From NCBI GenBank assembly GCA_028284665.1, contig JANQRG010000017.1:1-64000 (forward strand): DNA of 64,000 nt. Direction: 5' to 3'. Positions 50,911 to 60,200 of this stretch are shown here, piece by piece. Source of the DNA: Croceivirga sp. (GTDB lineage Bacteria > Bacteroidota > Bacteroidia > Flavobacteriales > Flavobacteriaceae). The position numbers and the translations under genes are program-made. Below the pieces are notes generated by a model, which searched no databases, was not told where the DNA came from, and saw nothing but the letters and a program-made list of their open reading frames with translations. Every line of letters starts with the position of its first letter. Positions within the stretch are counted from its first letter, which is position 1.

Positions 50911-53214
50911 ATGAATACAATCAAAAAATGTGCAGTCGCAGTATCACTGCTTATAACTGTCGTAACCGCCTCTGCCCAGGAAATTGCTGGCTCCTGGAAA
51001 GGTACATTAAATGTACAAGGAGCGGAACTACCCTTATTGTTTAATGTTACCAATGAAAATGGTGAGTTATCATCTACCATGGATAGTCCCTCGCAAGGCG
51101 CAACCGGTATCCCAATGGATGAAACTGTTTTTGCGGAAAATGAGCTTACCATCCGTTTTAAACAAGGAGGTATAAAATATGTTGGTGTTTTGGAGGGAGA
51201 GGAATTAAAAGGCACCTTTTACCAGGGCGGCATGGAAATTCCCTTAAATCTCTCGAAAACAGAAAAAACCATTCCTGGAAACCCGGATTTGGTAAGTTCC
51301 GATGAGGAACTGGACGCACTTGCTGCTTTAGACAAAGGTGACTACAAGTATAGTGTTGAAGATTATTTTGCCAAGCCAAAAGCTTCTACTTTCCGGTATT
51401 CTCCGGACGGAAAGTACATTTCGTACCGTGAGAAAGATGAAAATGGGAAACGACATATTTATGTCAAAGATGTTGCCACGGGCGAATCGCAGCGAGCTAT
51501 CGAAGAAAAAGAAGAATTAGTGCGAGGGTATGCTTGGTTAAATAACTCCAGGTTGGCGTATCTTATGGATAATGGAGGTGACGAAAACTACCATGTTTTT
51601 GCAGTGGATCTGGATGGTTCAAATTTAAAGGATTTGACCCCGTTTGATGGGGTACAGGCGCAGTTCTCAAACCTTTTGGAGGAAGACAAAGAACATATTA
51701 TCGTTTTGATGAACAAGAATAACCCTCAAATTTTTGAGCCCTATAAAATAAACGTGGTTACCGGAGCGCTTGAGCAACTTTATACCAATGATGATCCCGC
51801 AAACCCAATAGTAGGGTACGATTTTGATAAAGATGGTAATCTTAAAGGATTTACAAAATTCAAAAATGGGGTGGATCAAGAAGTGTATTATACCGATGGC
51901 AAAGGTGGCTTCAATGTAATAAAAAACCTTAACTGGAAAGATACTTTCTCCATTATTAGTTTTGACTATGCGACGGACTACGAGCATGATGCTTATGTTG
52001 TCTCTAATCTTGAAAGTGATAAGGCTAAAATTCTAAAATATGACCTAAAAGAAAACAAGATGCTGGAGGAGGTCTTTGCCAACGACTCCTATGACGTCTC
52101 GGATATGGGACTGTCTAAAAAGAGGGGCTATGAGTTGGACTATGTAAGTTATGAAGGAGATAAGGAGGTTATTATCCCTATTAGTGCAGTGAACAAAAAA
52201 CTGCATGAACACATTTTGACCGCCTTTCCTGGGAAACAGTATTCTATTGTGGATGCTACGGAAGAAGAAGATAAACTTTTGGTTTTCCTACAAAGTGATA
52301 AGCTATACGGAGAATATCATTCCTATGATGTGGCTAAGGACAAATTTACCTTTGTCTTCAACCTTATGCCCCAGTTAAAGGAGGAAGATATGGCTGAGAT
52401 GCGACCTATTACCTTTAAGAGCAGGGATGGACTCACCCTACACGGCTATATCACGTTACCCAAGGCAGCTTTGGCCGGTGAAAAAGTACCTGTTATTGTA
52501 AACCCTCATGGTGGACCTCAGGGAATCCGTGATTCCTGGGGCTTTAACCCGGAGGCCCAGTTGTTTGCCAGTAGAGGATATGCCACTTTGCAAGTGAATT
52601 TTAGAATATCCGGAGGATACGGAAAGGAATTTTTGGAAGCCGGTTTTAAGCAAATAGGAAGAAAGGCAATGGATGATGTGGAAGATGGCTTGAAATACGT
52701 TGTTGACCAAGGATGGGTAGATAAAGACAAAGCAGCAATCTACGGGGGAAGCCATGGCGGGTATGCTGTACTGAGAGGACTGACTAAAACCCCGGACCTC
52801 TATGCATGCGGAGTAGATTACGTTGGAGTTTCGAATCTGTTCACTTTTATGGATTCTTTCCCGGAATATTGGAAACCCTATTTAAAGATCGTTAAGGAGA
52901 TTTGGTATGATGAGGATATTCCCGAAGAGAAAAAGATTATGGAAGAAGTTTCTCCGGTCTATCAAATTGATAAGATCAAAAAACCCCTATTTGTGGTTCA
53001 GGGTGCTAATGATCCGCGAGTGAATATTAACGAATCCGATCAGATCGTCGAGGCTTTACGCGCTAAAGGGCAAGATGTCCCCTATATGGTAAAATACGAT
53101 GAGGGTCATGGATTTGGGAAAGAGGAAAATTCCATAGCCTTATACAAAGCTATGATGGGGTTCTTTGCAAAACACCTGGCGGATGAGGCACCGTTACCCC
53201 CGGTGAAGGGCTGA
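50911..53214 (+). CDS. S9 prolyl-oligopeptidase with N-terminal beta domain
   Basis: From ATG 50911 it is 767 residues, with signal peptide (CAVAVSLLITVVTASAQ). Residues about 20-120 are a small beta-barrel-like domain (IAGSWKGTLNVQGAELPLLFNVT) found in several Flavobacterium hydrolases. Then a seven-bladed propeller (YKYSVEDYFAKPKASTFRYSPDGKYISYREKD to about 500) and the alpha/beta hydrolase with the Ser in GGSHGGYAV, the Asp in VQGANDPRVN and the His in YDEGHGFG. It degrades peptides in the periplasm or outside, probably with Xaa-Pro or Ala preference. A terminator follows. Confidence 0.92.
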   Translation: MNTIKKCAVAVSLLITVVTASAQEIAGSWKGTLNVQGAELPLLFNVTNENGELSSTMDSPSQGATGIPMDETVFAENELTIRFKQGGIKYVGVLEGEELKGTFYQGGMEIPLNLSKTEKTIPGNPDLVSSDEELDALAALDKGDYKYSVEDYFAKPKASTFRYSPDGKYISYREKDENGKRHIYVKDVATGESQRAIEEKEELVRGYAWLNNSRLAYLMDNGGDENYHVFAVDLDGSNLKDLTPFDGVQAQFSNLLEEDKEHIIVLMNKNNPQIFEPYKINVVTGALEQLYTNDDPANPIVGYDFDKDGNLKGFTKFKNGVDQEVYYTDGKGGFNVIKNLNWKDTFSIISFDYATDYEHDAYVVSNLESDKAKILKYDLKENKMLEEVFANDSYDVSDMGLSKKRGYELDYVSYEGDKEVIIPISAVNKKLHEHILTAFPGKQYSIVDATEEEDKLLVFLQSDKLYGEYHSYDVAKDKFTFVFNLMPQLKEEDMAEMRPITFKSRDGLTLHGYITLPKAALAGEKVPVIVNPHGGPQGIRDSWGFNPEAQLFASRGYATLQVNFRISGGYGKEFLEAGFKQIGRKAMDDVEDGLKYVVDQGWVDKDKAAIYGGSHGGYAVLRGLTKTPDLYACGVDYVGVSNLFTFMDSFPEYWKPYLKIVKEIWYDEDIPEEKKIMEEVSPVYQIDKIKKPLFVVQGANDPRVNINESDQIVEALRAKGQDVPYMVKYDEGHGFGKEENSIALYKAMMGFFAKHLADEAPLPPVKG

Positions 53215-53240
53215 TATCACTTTTAAATAACAAATTGGGA

Positions 53241-53263
53241 AAGGGGCGTTTTGCCCCTTTTTC
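53241..53263 (+). terminator. Terminator after the S9 peptidase
   Basis: AAGGGGC (53241-53247) / GCCCCTT (53253-53259) with a GTTTT loop, followed by a T run. An open frame of 73 codons starts inside it and is therefore rejected. Confidence 0.85.
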
Positions 53264-53499
53264 TATATGTGCTATCGCAGCTTTGGTTGGCCTACTTACT
53301 TCCTCTACCATTCGGATGGTACGGTTTACCGTTCATCATAATTCTATTTTCCAGCCTGATGTATCATGCTACATTTGGAATGTAATTAAAATTAGAAAGG
53401 TCGTGATAACTATTGTAAAACTGTTGGTAGGGCTTATTTTGAGCATACTGTTCTAATCCTGACAACCAACCACAACCACTTGTATTAAAAGTAATCGTT

Positions 53500-53778
53500 A
53501 TGAAAGTTAGAAATGCATTATACATCGCTGGGACAATCCTGTTGGGGGCAACTATAATTTCTCAATTTGAGCAATCAGAATTGATTCTTCAGATTGTATT
53601 AGTGCTACTCTCAGCCTTCTTGCTTATTTGGGGGTTCAGGGAAGAAAAAAAGAAAGGAATTTGCCTCAATTCAAAGCACAAACGCCTGAAGATCTTTGGA
53701 GTTACCTTGGGTGTCTCCCTTGTTTTTATGGGACTCGGTTTCACGGTGGGGAGGATAGTATACCATGTGATACACTAG
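53500..53778 (+). CDS. Small membrane protein of unknown function
   Basis: A 92-residue protein with three predicted helices: ALYIAGTILLGATIIS, IVLVLLSAFLLIWGF and a last one FGVTLGVSLVFMGLGFTVGRIVYHV. A basic loop (REEKKKGICLNSKHKRLK) lies between helices 2 and 3. It stands alone upstream of the LytS gene, with a spacer of about 120 bases. No family recognised; it is AT-rich and could be an orphan. Confidence 0.6.
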   Translation: MKVRNALYIAGTILLGATIISQFEQSELILQIVLVLLSAFLLIWGFREEKKKGICLNSKHKRLKIFGVTLGVSLVFMGLGFTVGRIVYHVIH

Positions 53779-53899
53779 CTTTGGAGCTGAAATTGCTTCA
53801 AACATTTTTGCGGGTTTGTTAATTTTAATCCCCAATAATAGAGAATCGTACTAAAAGTAAATCAACATCTTCTTTGAAGATAAACAGTAGAACGGATAA

Positions 53900-54958
53900 G
53901 TGAGCATCTTAGAACGAAATAGGAATCTGGTGTTTTGGGGCCTTCAATTAGTGGGTTGGGGATCCTTGAATGTTGCTTCCGTGTTGCTTTTGAGGGAGTT
54001 GAGCACAGAGTTTGTGATTTTTTCAGTGATTTCCGGAACTTTTACGGGAATTTTTTCCACAACACTCTTGCGCTATTACTTACGTAGCCATGTTTCGTTG
54101 GATAGTTTTGGACTCCCGGCAACGCTTAGAATACTTGTTGCCACGCTTATTGCATCAGCAATATTCGGAATCTTGAGTTTTGCGCTAGGGTTTCTTTTTG
54201 CAAAAATAGGACCGGAGTTAACAGAATTAGATTTGAAAGTCTTAAAGGTCTATAACAGCATTGGATTAATGATTTTTAGTTCTGTTTTCAACATTGGTAT
54301 TTGGGTAGCATGTTATTTGGTGATCAAACTTTTGTTGGGACTCAATAAAAACAGGATTGAAAGGTTGGAATTGAATACGCATTTAAAACAAGCACAACTC
54401 AACACCTTAAAAGGTCAGATCAATCCCCACTTTATGTTTAATAGCCTTAACAACATTAGAGGCCTGATGTTGGAAGATGTAGAAAAATCGAGGGAAATGC
54501 TAACCAAACTCTCCGAGATGTTACGGTATTCCCTTACCAAAAATAGTGTAGACGGTATTGCACTTGAGGAGGAGCTGGAAATGGTTGAAAATTACATTGC
54601 CTTGTCAAAAATACAGTTGGAAGATCGGCTGGAGTTCAAAAAAGAAGTAAGCCCGGATACCTTAACGGTGCATATTCCTCCTATGATACTTCAGCTGCTA
54701 GTGGAGAATGCGGCGAAACACGGTATTTCCAAACTTAAGGACGGAGGAACTATTCTATTATCTTCGAGACTAAATGGAGAAGCCCTCCACCTCCAGGTAC
54801 GGAACACAGGGAGATTACGTATTGCAAAAGACTCAACCGAACTTGGATTGAAAAACGTTAGACAGCGTCTAAAGCTGTTATACGGCGATAAGGCCTCGTT
54901 CCAGCTAAAAGAAAAGGATAACGAGGTGGTGGCAGATATCAAAATTCCTATTCAATGA
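53900..54958 (+). CDS. LytS-type membrane sensor histidine kinase
   Basis: A 352-residue kinase. Four helices occupy residues 10-150 (LVFWGLQLVGWGSLNVASVLL to FNIGIWVACYLVIKLLLG). The His_kinase domain follows with QINPHFMFNSLNNIRGLMLED (phosphorylated His in INPHFMFN) and the HATPase part: LVENAAKHGI (N box), VRNTGRL and GLKNVRQRLKLLYG (G box). The start is GTG 53900; no in-frame ATG exists near. The LytTR gene overlaps its stop by 4 bases (ATGA), so they form a two-component pair. Confidence 0.9.
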   Translation: MSILERNRNLVFWGLQLVGWGSLNVASVLLLRELSTEFVIFSVISGTFTGIFSTTLLRYYLRSHVSLDSFGLPATLRILVATLIASAIFGILSFALGFLFAKIGPELTELDLKVLKVYNSIGLMIFSSVFNIGIWVACYLVIKLLLGLNKNRIERLELNTHLKQAQLNTLKGQINPHFMFNSLNNIRGLMLEDVEKSREMLTKLSEMLRYSLTKNSVDGIALEEELEMVENYIALSKIQLEDRLEFKKEVSPDTLTVHIPPMILQLLVENAAKHGISKLKDGGTILLSSRLNGEALHLQVRNTGRLRIAKDSTELGLKNVRQRLKLLYGDKASFQLKEKDNEVVADIKIPIQ

Positions 54959-55680
54959 CAATAACAGCAGTAATTGTAGAAGATTCGCGATTAGCGCGCA
55001 ACGAATTAAAGGAATTGCTAAAAAAGCATCCGGATATTGTCCTGGTAGGAGAGGCGGAAAACGTTGACAAAGGACTGGAATTGATACAAAAAGAATTACC
55101 GCTACTACTCTTTCTGGATATTAATATGCCGGAAAAAGATGGATTTGAACTGCTGGAAATGCTGGATGAGGTTCCCATTACCATATTTACGACTGCATTT
55201 GACGAATACGCTATAAAGTCCTTCGAATACAACGCACTGGACTACTTGCTAAAACCTATCAACGAGAAGCGTTTTGCAAAGGCGATTGAAAAGGTGAAGA
55301 AACAAGTATTCGAAAATACCACCGAGAAAAATAGTGATCGCCGATTGACAGAGAAAAGTCAAATCTTTATTAAAGACGGCGAAAAATGCTGGTTGGTTAA
55401 AGTGGGAGACATCTCTCATTTTGAAATTGTAGGTAATTATTCTCGGGTTTTTTTTGAAGGGCAAAGCCCATTATTGTATAAATCCTTAAATCAGGTGGAA
55501 GAGAAACTGCCGGAAGCGCCGTTTTTCAGGGTAAACCGTCAACAAATAGTAAATACCAACTTTATTGAACAAGTAGTTCCCTGGTTCAATGGGAAACTAA
55601 AATTAACCATGCAAAATGGAGATGAAATAGAAGTATCCCGGAGGCAATCCTATCTTTTTAAGGATAAGATGAGTCTATAA
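54955..55680 (+). CDS. LytTR-family response regulator
   Basis: A 241-residue regulator. The receiver has EDSRLARNELKELLKKHPDI, the phospho-Asp in LLFLDINMPEKDGFELLEML, a Thr in TIFTTAFDEYAIKSFEYNALDYLLKPI and the Lys in LLKP. The LytTR DNA-binding domain is residues about 145-241 (LVKVGDISHFEIVGNYSRVFF, FFRVNRQQIVNTNFIEQV, LTMQNGDEIEVSRRQSYLFK). It partners with the overlapping LytS kinase. Target genes are unknown; LytTR binding sites could not be identified by eye. Confidence 0.93.
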   Translation: MTITAVIVEDSRLARNELKELLKKHPDIVLVGEAENVDKGLELIQKELPLLLFLDINMPEKDGFELLEMLDEVPITIFTTAFDEYAIKSFEYNALDYLLKPINEKRFAKAIEKVKKQVFENTTEKNSDRRLTEKSQIFIKDGEKCWLVKVGDISHFEIVGNYSRVFFEGQSPLLYKSLNQVEEKLPEAPFFRVNRQQIVNTNFIEQVVPWFNGKLKLTMQNGDEIEVSRRQSYLFKDKMSL

Positions 55681-55702
55681 AAAATGGCCCGATATCGGGC
55701 CA
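55679..55702 (-). terminator. Terminator for doxX, with possible LytTR end
   Basis: A perfect 18-base palindrome TGGCCCGATATCGGGCCA lies at 55685-55702, flanked on the left by A6, which becomes U6 when read on the minus strand. It fits the convergent doxX end and may also serve the LytTR gene, although the plus-strand T run is weak. Confidence 0.75.
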
Positions 55703-55723
55703 TTAGTTCTGTTGAAAATACCG

Positions 55724-56104
55724 TTATGCCTTCAGGATGCCTGCGTAGCGGTCTTTGTACCCTATTAAGACCAGGATATTTAATACTAAAAGCACCAAAG
55801 CTCCTGCTATATTGGCAGGATCTAAAGTAGCATGAAACAGCACGGCAGAAACAGAAATACTCATTAATATCAGGGCCATAAGAGCGCCCCATTTGTTAAA
55901 AATGAGCGCCAATCCCGCAATAGTTTCAACAATGCCTACCATATTTAATGTCTGGCTTTTGGATAATGCGGTGAAATAGTTCAGTGCATCCCCTTCAATC
56001 TCAAAATCGGGAATAAAAGGAAAGAATTTGTTCACTCCGAAAATCAGGACAAATACCCCTAGTAAAACTCGGATACCAAGAAAAACTTTTGAGTTCATAA
56101 GCAA
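55724..56104 (-). CDS. DoxX-family membrane protein
   Basis: A 126-residue protein with four helices (VFLGIRVLLGVFVLIFGVNKFF, TLNMVGIVETIAGLALIF, ALMALILMSISVSAVLFHATL, AGALVLLVLNILVLIGY). The first helix carries the VFGVNKFF pattern of the DoxX family. Role unknown: homologues are quinone-related or oxidative-stress membrane proteins. It is a monocistronic minus-strand gene, ending at the shared palindrome. Confidence 0.85.
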   Translation of the reverse strand: MLMNSKVFLGIRVLLGVFVLIFGVNKFFPFIPDFEIEGDALNYFTALSKSQTLNMVGIVETIAGLALIFNKWGALMALILMSISVSAVLFHATLDPANIAGALVLLVLNILVLIGYKDRYAGILKA

Positions 56105-56175
56105 AAATGTTGTTGGTTACCCTATAAATGTAGGAAAAAAAGTGCACTGCAATTCTTCTAAGTTCAGAGTGTTGA

Positions 56176-56922
56176 CTAAAGGATATGATAAAAAATGAAG
56201 TAGGTCATTGTAAGATTGAAGGTAGCATGAGACAGTATTGCTCCCAGGATCGATACTGTTTTCTGCTTGATAAAGAAGAAGATTCTGGAGGCGAAAAACA
56301 TAAGGGTCACCCAAAGTAATGCCGGTAAAAAACGGAATTCCCAGGAGCCTTCCACGAAAAGTATTCCAAAATGGGCCAGATGTGTAAGGGCAAAAGCGCT
56401 GCTATCAACATAGGAAGCGCCGTTAGCGCCTAAGGTGTCCGAAAAACAACGGTGGATCAGCCCTCTATACATTAATTCTTCACCAATAGGACTGAAGATC
56501 ATACTGGTAATTCCAAAAATGAAGAAAAAAGTAAACCGCTCTGTTTCCCAATTAATAGACCCAGGGATACTGTACGACTTTGATATATAGACCAGCCAAT
56601 TGTTAATTGTGGCGCCATATAGTAAATCTCCAATCAGCCAAACCAAAACACAAAAGCCACCACCGAAGAGTATTCCCATTAGTATTCCAGCCCGGCTTTT
56701 TGGTTTACGGATACCTATAGCTTGCCTGCCCAGTTTGTTTAGTAAAACAAATGGTAGCAACCACATGACAACAAAGATGATTGAAGTAAAACGATAATCC
56801 CCTGTTTTACTGGCATGGAGTACTGTAATAAACCGGGGAATACCCAGCAACAGGATGAGCACCAACCCCAACCGCCAATTGAATTTCAGTTTCCCTATAA
56901 ATGGCTTCAAGAAATGTTCCAT
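56176..56922 (-). CDS. CPBP intramembrane metalloprotease (Abi/CAAX-type)
   Basis: From ATG 56922 this is 248 residues. Several helices surround the CPBP motif: GEELMYRGL (EExxxR) and AFALTHLAHFG (HxxxH type) with a later FNLTMTYF Asn. CPBP proteases cut prenylated or membrane-embedded substrates; bacterial members have roles in bacteriocin self-immunity and phage exclusion but many are unknown. Its ATG overlaps the SDR stop (TGATG), so it is the last gene of a coupled cupin-SDR-CPBP operon. Confidence 0.88.
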   Translation of the reverse strand: MEHFLKPFIGKLKFNWRLGLVLILLLGIPRFITVLHASKTGDYRFTSIIFVVMWLLPFVLLNKLGRQAIGIRKPKSRAGILMGILFGGGFCVLVWLIGDLLYGATINNWLVYISKSYSIPGSINWETERFTFFFIFGITSMIFSPIGEELMYRGLIHRCFSDTLGANGASYVDSSAFALTHLAHFGILFVEGSWEFRFLPALLWVTLMFFASRIFFFIKQKTVSILGAILSHATFNLTMTYFIFYHIL

Positions 56923-57707
56923 CAAAGCGATTTCAGGAGTCCTCCATCTATTGGAATACTGATTCCGTTAATGTAAGCCGCTTTGTCAGAAGCTAAAAAC
57001 CCGACCAGGTAGCCATATTCTTCTGGTTTTCCAATGCGCTTGGCAGGCACCTGTTCCTCCATAGTCTGGCGAACCGCACTTTTAGAAATACCTAGCTTTT
57101 CCGCCTTTTTTGCGGTTAACTGGGCAATACGTTCGGTATCAAAGTAGCCGGTAAGTATGTTATTCACTGTAATACCATCCTGAGCCACGTCTATGGAAAG
57201 ACTTTTGGCCCATGTGACTACTGCGGCGCGCACTGTGTTGGAAAGTGCCAAATAGTTTAAGGGTTCCTTTACTGAAATAGAGGCAACATTAATTATACGC
57301 CCCCAACGCTGTTGTTGCATATGGGGCAAAGCAAGTTCAGTGGTATGCACTACGGATTTGAATAACAGATCAAAGGCCTGCTGGTAATCTTCGACATTTT
57401 TTTCCAGGGCACTCCCAGCATCGGGGCCTTGCGTATTGTTCACAAGAATATCTACATGGTTTTTGACGAAATACTCTGATAAAGCAGGCTTTAAACCATC
57501 AAAATGAGAAAAGTCTACCTGTAAATACTGGTGGTGTTGCCCCGAGGCGGTAAATAAGGTTTCAAGCACAGCTTTCATTTTATCTACGTTTCGAGCCATG
57601 AGCGTTACACTGGCACCACTGGATGCAAGTTGCATGGCAATGGCTTTTCCAATACCACCACTGCTACCACCAATTAGCGCTTTTTTACCTTTTAAGGATA
57701 TGTTCAT
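56922..57707 (-). CDS. SDR-family oxidoreductase
   Basis: A 261-residue classical SDR: ALIGGSSGGIGKAIAMQLA (cofactor Gly motif), NNTQG in place of the usual NNAG, NVASISVKEP with the Ser, and YLALSNTVRAAVV where the catalytic Tyr/Lys pair would be. Here Tyr-x-x-x-Lys appears as YLALS-N, so the canonical Lys is missing and Arg lies downstream. The cofactor site is intact. It starts in an ATGA overlap with the cupin. It may be a divergent or catalytically altered SDR. Confidence 0.78.
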   Translation of the reverse strand: MNISLKGKKALIGGSSGGIGKAIAMQLASSGASVTLMARNVDKMKAVLETLFTASGQHHQYLQVDFSHFDGLKPALSEYFVKNHVDILVNNTQGPDAGSALEKNVEDYQQAFDLLFKSVVHTTELALPHMQQQRWGRIINVASISVKEPLNYLALSNTVRAAVVTWAKSLSIDVAQDGITVNNILTGYFDTERIAQLTAKKAEKLGISKSAVRQTMEEQVPAKRIGKPEEYGYLVGFLASDKAAYINGISIPIDGGLLKSL

Positions 57708-58015
57708 TTGTATTCTTCTCTAACCGGGCTAAAAACGTCCATTAACTTGCATGCTGTTATTGCTTTTCCGGAATGTGGAGTATTCGAAGGAATTACAACT
57801 ACATCTCCCGGTAGATACACCTGAGTGTCGGCGCCTAAGGTAAACTCAAAACGCCCTTCCACAACATGCATTATTTGTTCATGATGATGTTGGTGTTGGG
57901 GTACTTCGGCACCTTCCTCCACCTCCCAAAAGGCCCAGCTGATAGTTTCTCCATGTACCAATTTTCCATGATATCCGGGCATAATTTCTTTTGAAGGGAT
58001 TTCGGCAAGCTTCAT
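57704..58015 (-). CDS. Cupin-domain protein
   Basis: A 103-residue single-domain cupin: the first motif HQHHHEQIMHVVEGRFEF (HxHx3-4E) and the second GDVVVIPSNTPHSGKAI are complete, with likely metal ligands His, His, Glu and a last His in NTPHSG. It binds a metal and probably a small ligand. It is the first gene of the cupin-SDR-CPBP operon, starting 77 bases from the divergent mpl gene. Confidence 0.85.
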   Translation of the reverse strand: MKLAEIPSKEIMPGYHGKLVHGETISWAFWEVEEGAEVPQHQHHHEQIMHVVEGRFEFTLGADTQVYLPGDVVVIPSNTPHSGKAITACKLMDVFSPVREEYK

Positions 58016-58066
58016 AGGGTCTGATTTTTCAGATAAAAGATAAAAATATTCCTCAAGCCCAATGCC

Positions 58067-58074
58067 TATCTTTG
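58067..58074 (+). promoter_or_regulatory. Candidate -7 box of mpl
   Basis: TATCTTTG fits TAnnTTTG, 19 bases before the mpl ATG at 58093. A TTG -33 element is not found at a suitable distance. Confidence 0.5.
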
Positions 58075-58092
58075 ACCCGAAATTTTTAGAAA

Positions 58093-59454
58093 ATGAAAAT
58101 TCATTTTATAGCTATTGGTGGTAGTGCTATGCATAACCTGGCGTTAGCCCTGCAGCACCAGGGAAATCAAATTAGCGGTAGTGATGATGTTATTTTCGAA
58201 CCTTCCAAAAGTCGGCTTCTGGAACAAGGACTTCTACCGGAAAAGATCGGATGGTACCCTGATAAGATTAACACTACCCTGGATGCGGTAATTTTGGGAA
58301 TGCATGCTAAACCGGATAATCCGGAGTTAATAAGGGCACAGGAAATGAAGTTACCCATCTATTCCTACCCTGAATTTATCTACGAGCAGTCCAAAAACAA
58401 AACCCGGGTGGTAATCGGCGGCAGCCATGGCAAGACAACTATTACCTCCATGATCTTGCATGTTATGCATTATTTTGAAAAAGAAGTGAACTATATGGTG
58501 GGCGCTCAACTGGAAGGTTTTGATCGTATGGTGCACTTGACCGAAGAAAACGATTTCATAGTGCTTGAGGGAGACGAATATTTAAGCTCCCCTATAGATC
58601 CAAGACCTAAATTTCACCTATATCAACCCAATATTGCACTGCTAAGTGGTATAGCCTGGGATCATATCAATGTCTTTCCTACCAAGGAAAATTATGTAAA
58701 GCAATTTCAGATTTTTGTAGATAGCATTGTTAAGGGGGGAAGCATTACATACAATGCAGAGGATGATCAGGTCAAGGCTGTAGTAGAAGCCTCTGACAAT
58801 ACAATTCGGAGGTTTCCTTACGGTACGCCAATGCATTTCGTTCAAAATGGAGACACCTTTTTGGAAACGGAAGAAGGACTAATGCCTGTAGAAGTTTTTG
58901 GCAAGCATAACCTTAACAACCTCGCCGGGGCCAAGTGGATTTGTCAGCAAATGGGAGTGGATGAAGACGACTTTTACCAAGCAATTTCCTCTTTTAAAGG
59001 AGCGGCAAAACGATTGGAGAAAATTGCCGAAGGGAAGGGTACGGTAGCGTTCAAGGATTTTGCACATGCTCCCAGCAAAGTAAAGGCCACTACTGATGCA
59101 GTGAAAGAACGCTTTTCAGATCGGCGGGTGGTAGCTTGTCTTGAGTTGCATACCTACAGTAGCCTGAATGCCGAATTTTTAAAGGAATATCGTGGTGCCC
59201 TTGATGCGGCGGATGTGGCGGTGGTTTTTTATTCCCCGGAAGCGATCAAGATTAAAAGATTAGAAGCGGTAACGGAATCCCAGATCAAAGAAGCTTTCCA
59301 AAACCCAGGTATTACGATATTCACAGATCCTGAAGTCTTTCAGGACTTCCTGTATACGCAAGATTTTGAGAATACCGCACTACTACTAATGAGTTCTGGG
59401 AATTACGGAGGATTGGACTTTGATAAATTAAAAGCTAAACTTAAAAGGAGCTAG
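58093..59454 (+). CDS. mpl: Murein peptide ligase Mpl
   Basis: Mpl links the recycled tripeptide L-Ala-gamma-D-Glu-mDAP back to UDP-MurNAc. The 453-residue protein shows a Mur-ligase N-domain (IHFIAIGGSAMHNLALAL), ATP P-loop GGSHGKTTIT, a middle domain (FIVLEGDEYLSSPIDPRPKF, GIAWDHINVFP) and the C-domain (KDFAHAPSKVKATTDAVKER, LELHTYSSLNAEFL). The motif DEYLSSPIDPRPKF distinguishes Mpl from MurC. Its stop shares the CTAG palindrome with the stop of the convergent DUF1579-type gene. Confidence 0.93.
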   Translation: MKIHFIAIGGSAMHNLALALQHQGNQISGSDDVIFEPSKSRLLEQGLLPEKIGWYPDKINTTLDAVILGMHAKPDNPELIRAQEMKLPIYSYPEFIYEQSKNKTRVVIGGSHGKTTITSMILHVMHYFEKEVNYMVGAQLEGFDRMVHLTEENDFIVLEGDEYLSSPIDPRPKFHLYQPNIALLSGIAWDHINVFPTKENYVKQFQIFVDSIVKGGSITYNAEDDQVKAVVEASDNTIRRFPYGTPMHFVQNGDTFLETEEGLMPVEVFGKHNLNNLAGAKWICQQMGVDEDDFYQAISSFKGAAKRLEKIAEGKGTVAFKDFAHAPSKVKATTDAVKERFSDRRVVACLELHTYSSLNAEFLKEYRGALDAADVAVVFYSPEAIKIKRLEAVTESQIKEAFQNPGITIFTDPEVFQDFLYTQDFENTALLLMSSGNYGGLDFDKLKAKLKRS

Positions 59455-59954
59455 TCGGAAATTCGAGAATAGATCCCTTTGAATAGCGTACTCAAATGTT
59501 TGCCGTTCACATCCGTCGTCTCCCATAATTGAGTAACCGATCCATTCTCGTTAAGGGACCAGGCTATCTGGTTGTAATACTTTTGTTCTCCCCCTTTAAT
59601 CAGATCGCTTTTCAGTAGCATTTTGCCGGCATCAAATGTTCCTTTTAGTTTTAGGATATTCCCTTGATTATCTATCCATAGCTGGTTCCAGGTGGCATCC
59701 GAGCTATCAAAATAGTTTACACTCATTCCTGTGGTTCCACTGGCTCCCTTCCATTTTTCGGTGATCACACAATTCCCTTCAGCTCTGGAAATTAGGTTTT
59801 CTCCTACTTTGTTTCCCAATGTATCCTTAACCACCCAATGCCCAACCCAAAAGTCGAACTGCTGGTGCGATTCAGAACAGCATTGACATAGTGTTTGCCC
59901 CCATAGGAAGGGCATCACAAATAGAAGGAGGAGCGTGTAACTAGTCGTTCTCAT
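59451..59954 (-). CDS. DUF1579-like exported protein
   Basis: A 167-residue protein with signal peptide (YTLLLLFVMPFLWGQTLC) and a mature domain of the DUF1579 kind: FDFWVGHWVVKD...VGENLISRAEGNCVITEKWKGASGTTGMSVNYFDSSDATWNQLWIDNQG. Three cysteines lie just after the signal (TLCQCCSE). It is a small beta-rich protein of unknown role, probably periplasmic. The stop overlaps the mpl stop within 59451-59454. Confidence 0.78.
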   Translation of the reverse strand: MRTTSYTLLLLFVMPFLWGQTLCQCCSESHQQFDFWVGHWVVKDTLGNKVGENLISRAEGNCVITEKWKGASGTTGMSVNYFDSSDATWNQLWIDNQGNILKLKGTFDAGKMLLKSDLIKGGEQKYYNQIAWSLNENGSVTQLWETTDVNGKHLSTLFKGIYSRISD

Positions 59955-60200
59955 GGCTAATCGAAATGATGGTTATCGTCATGGTTTTTAAAGTGCTGAA
60001 TAAGCGGAATGCGAAAAACACATACCATTCAGTTGCTCAAGATAGTCAAGTATACTAAAAAAGTTAAAGTCCAAAGTAATTCCCAATCGGGAGATACTTC
60101 TAAACTGAAGGTTCCAGATGGATAATACGGTAGTTATAACCTCTGATATTATAAATAGAATATTTTCTATAAAATAACAAAAACACCTTATCTTTAATGC

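Noticed and set aside
53235-53456. 73-codon frame after the S9 peptidase
   Set aside because: Starts within the intrinsic terminator hairpin, no recognisable domain.
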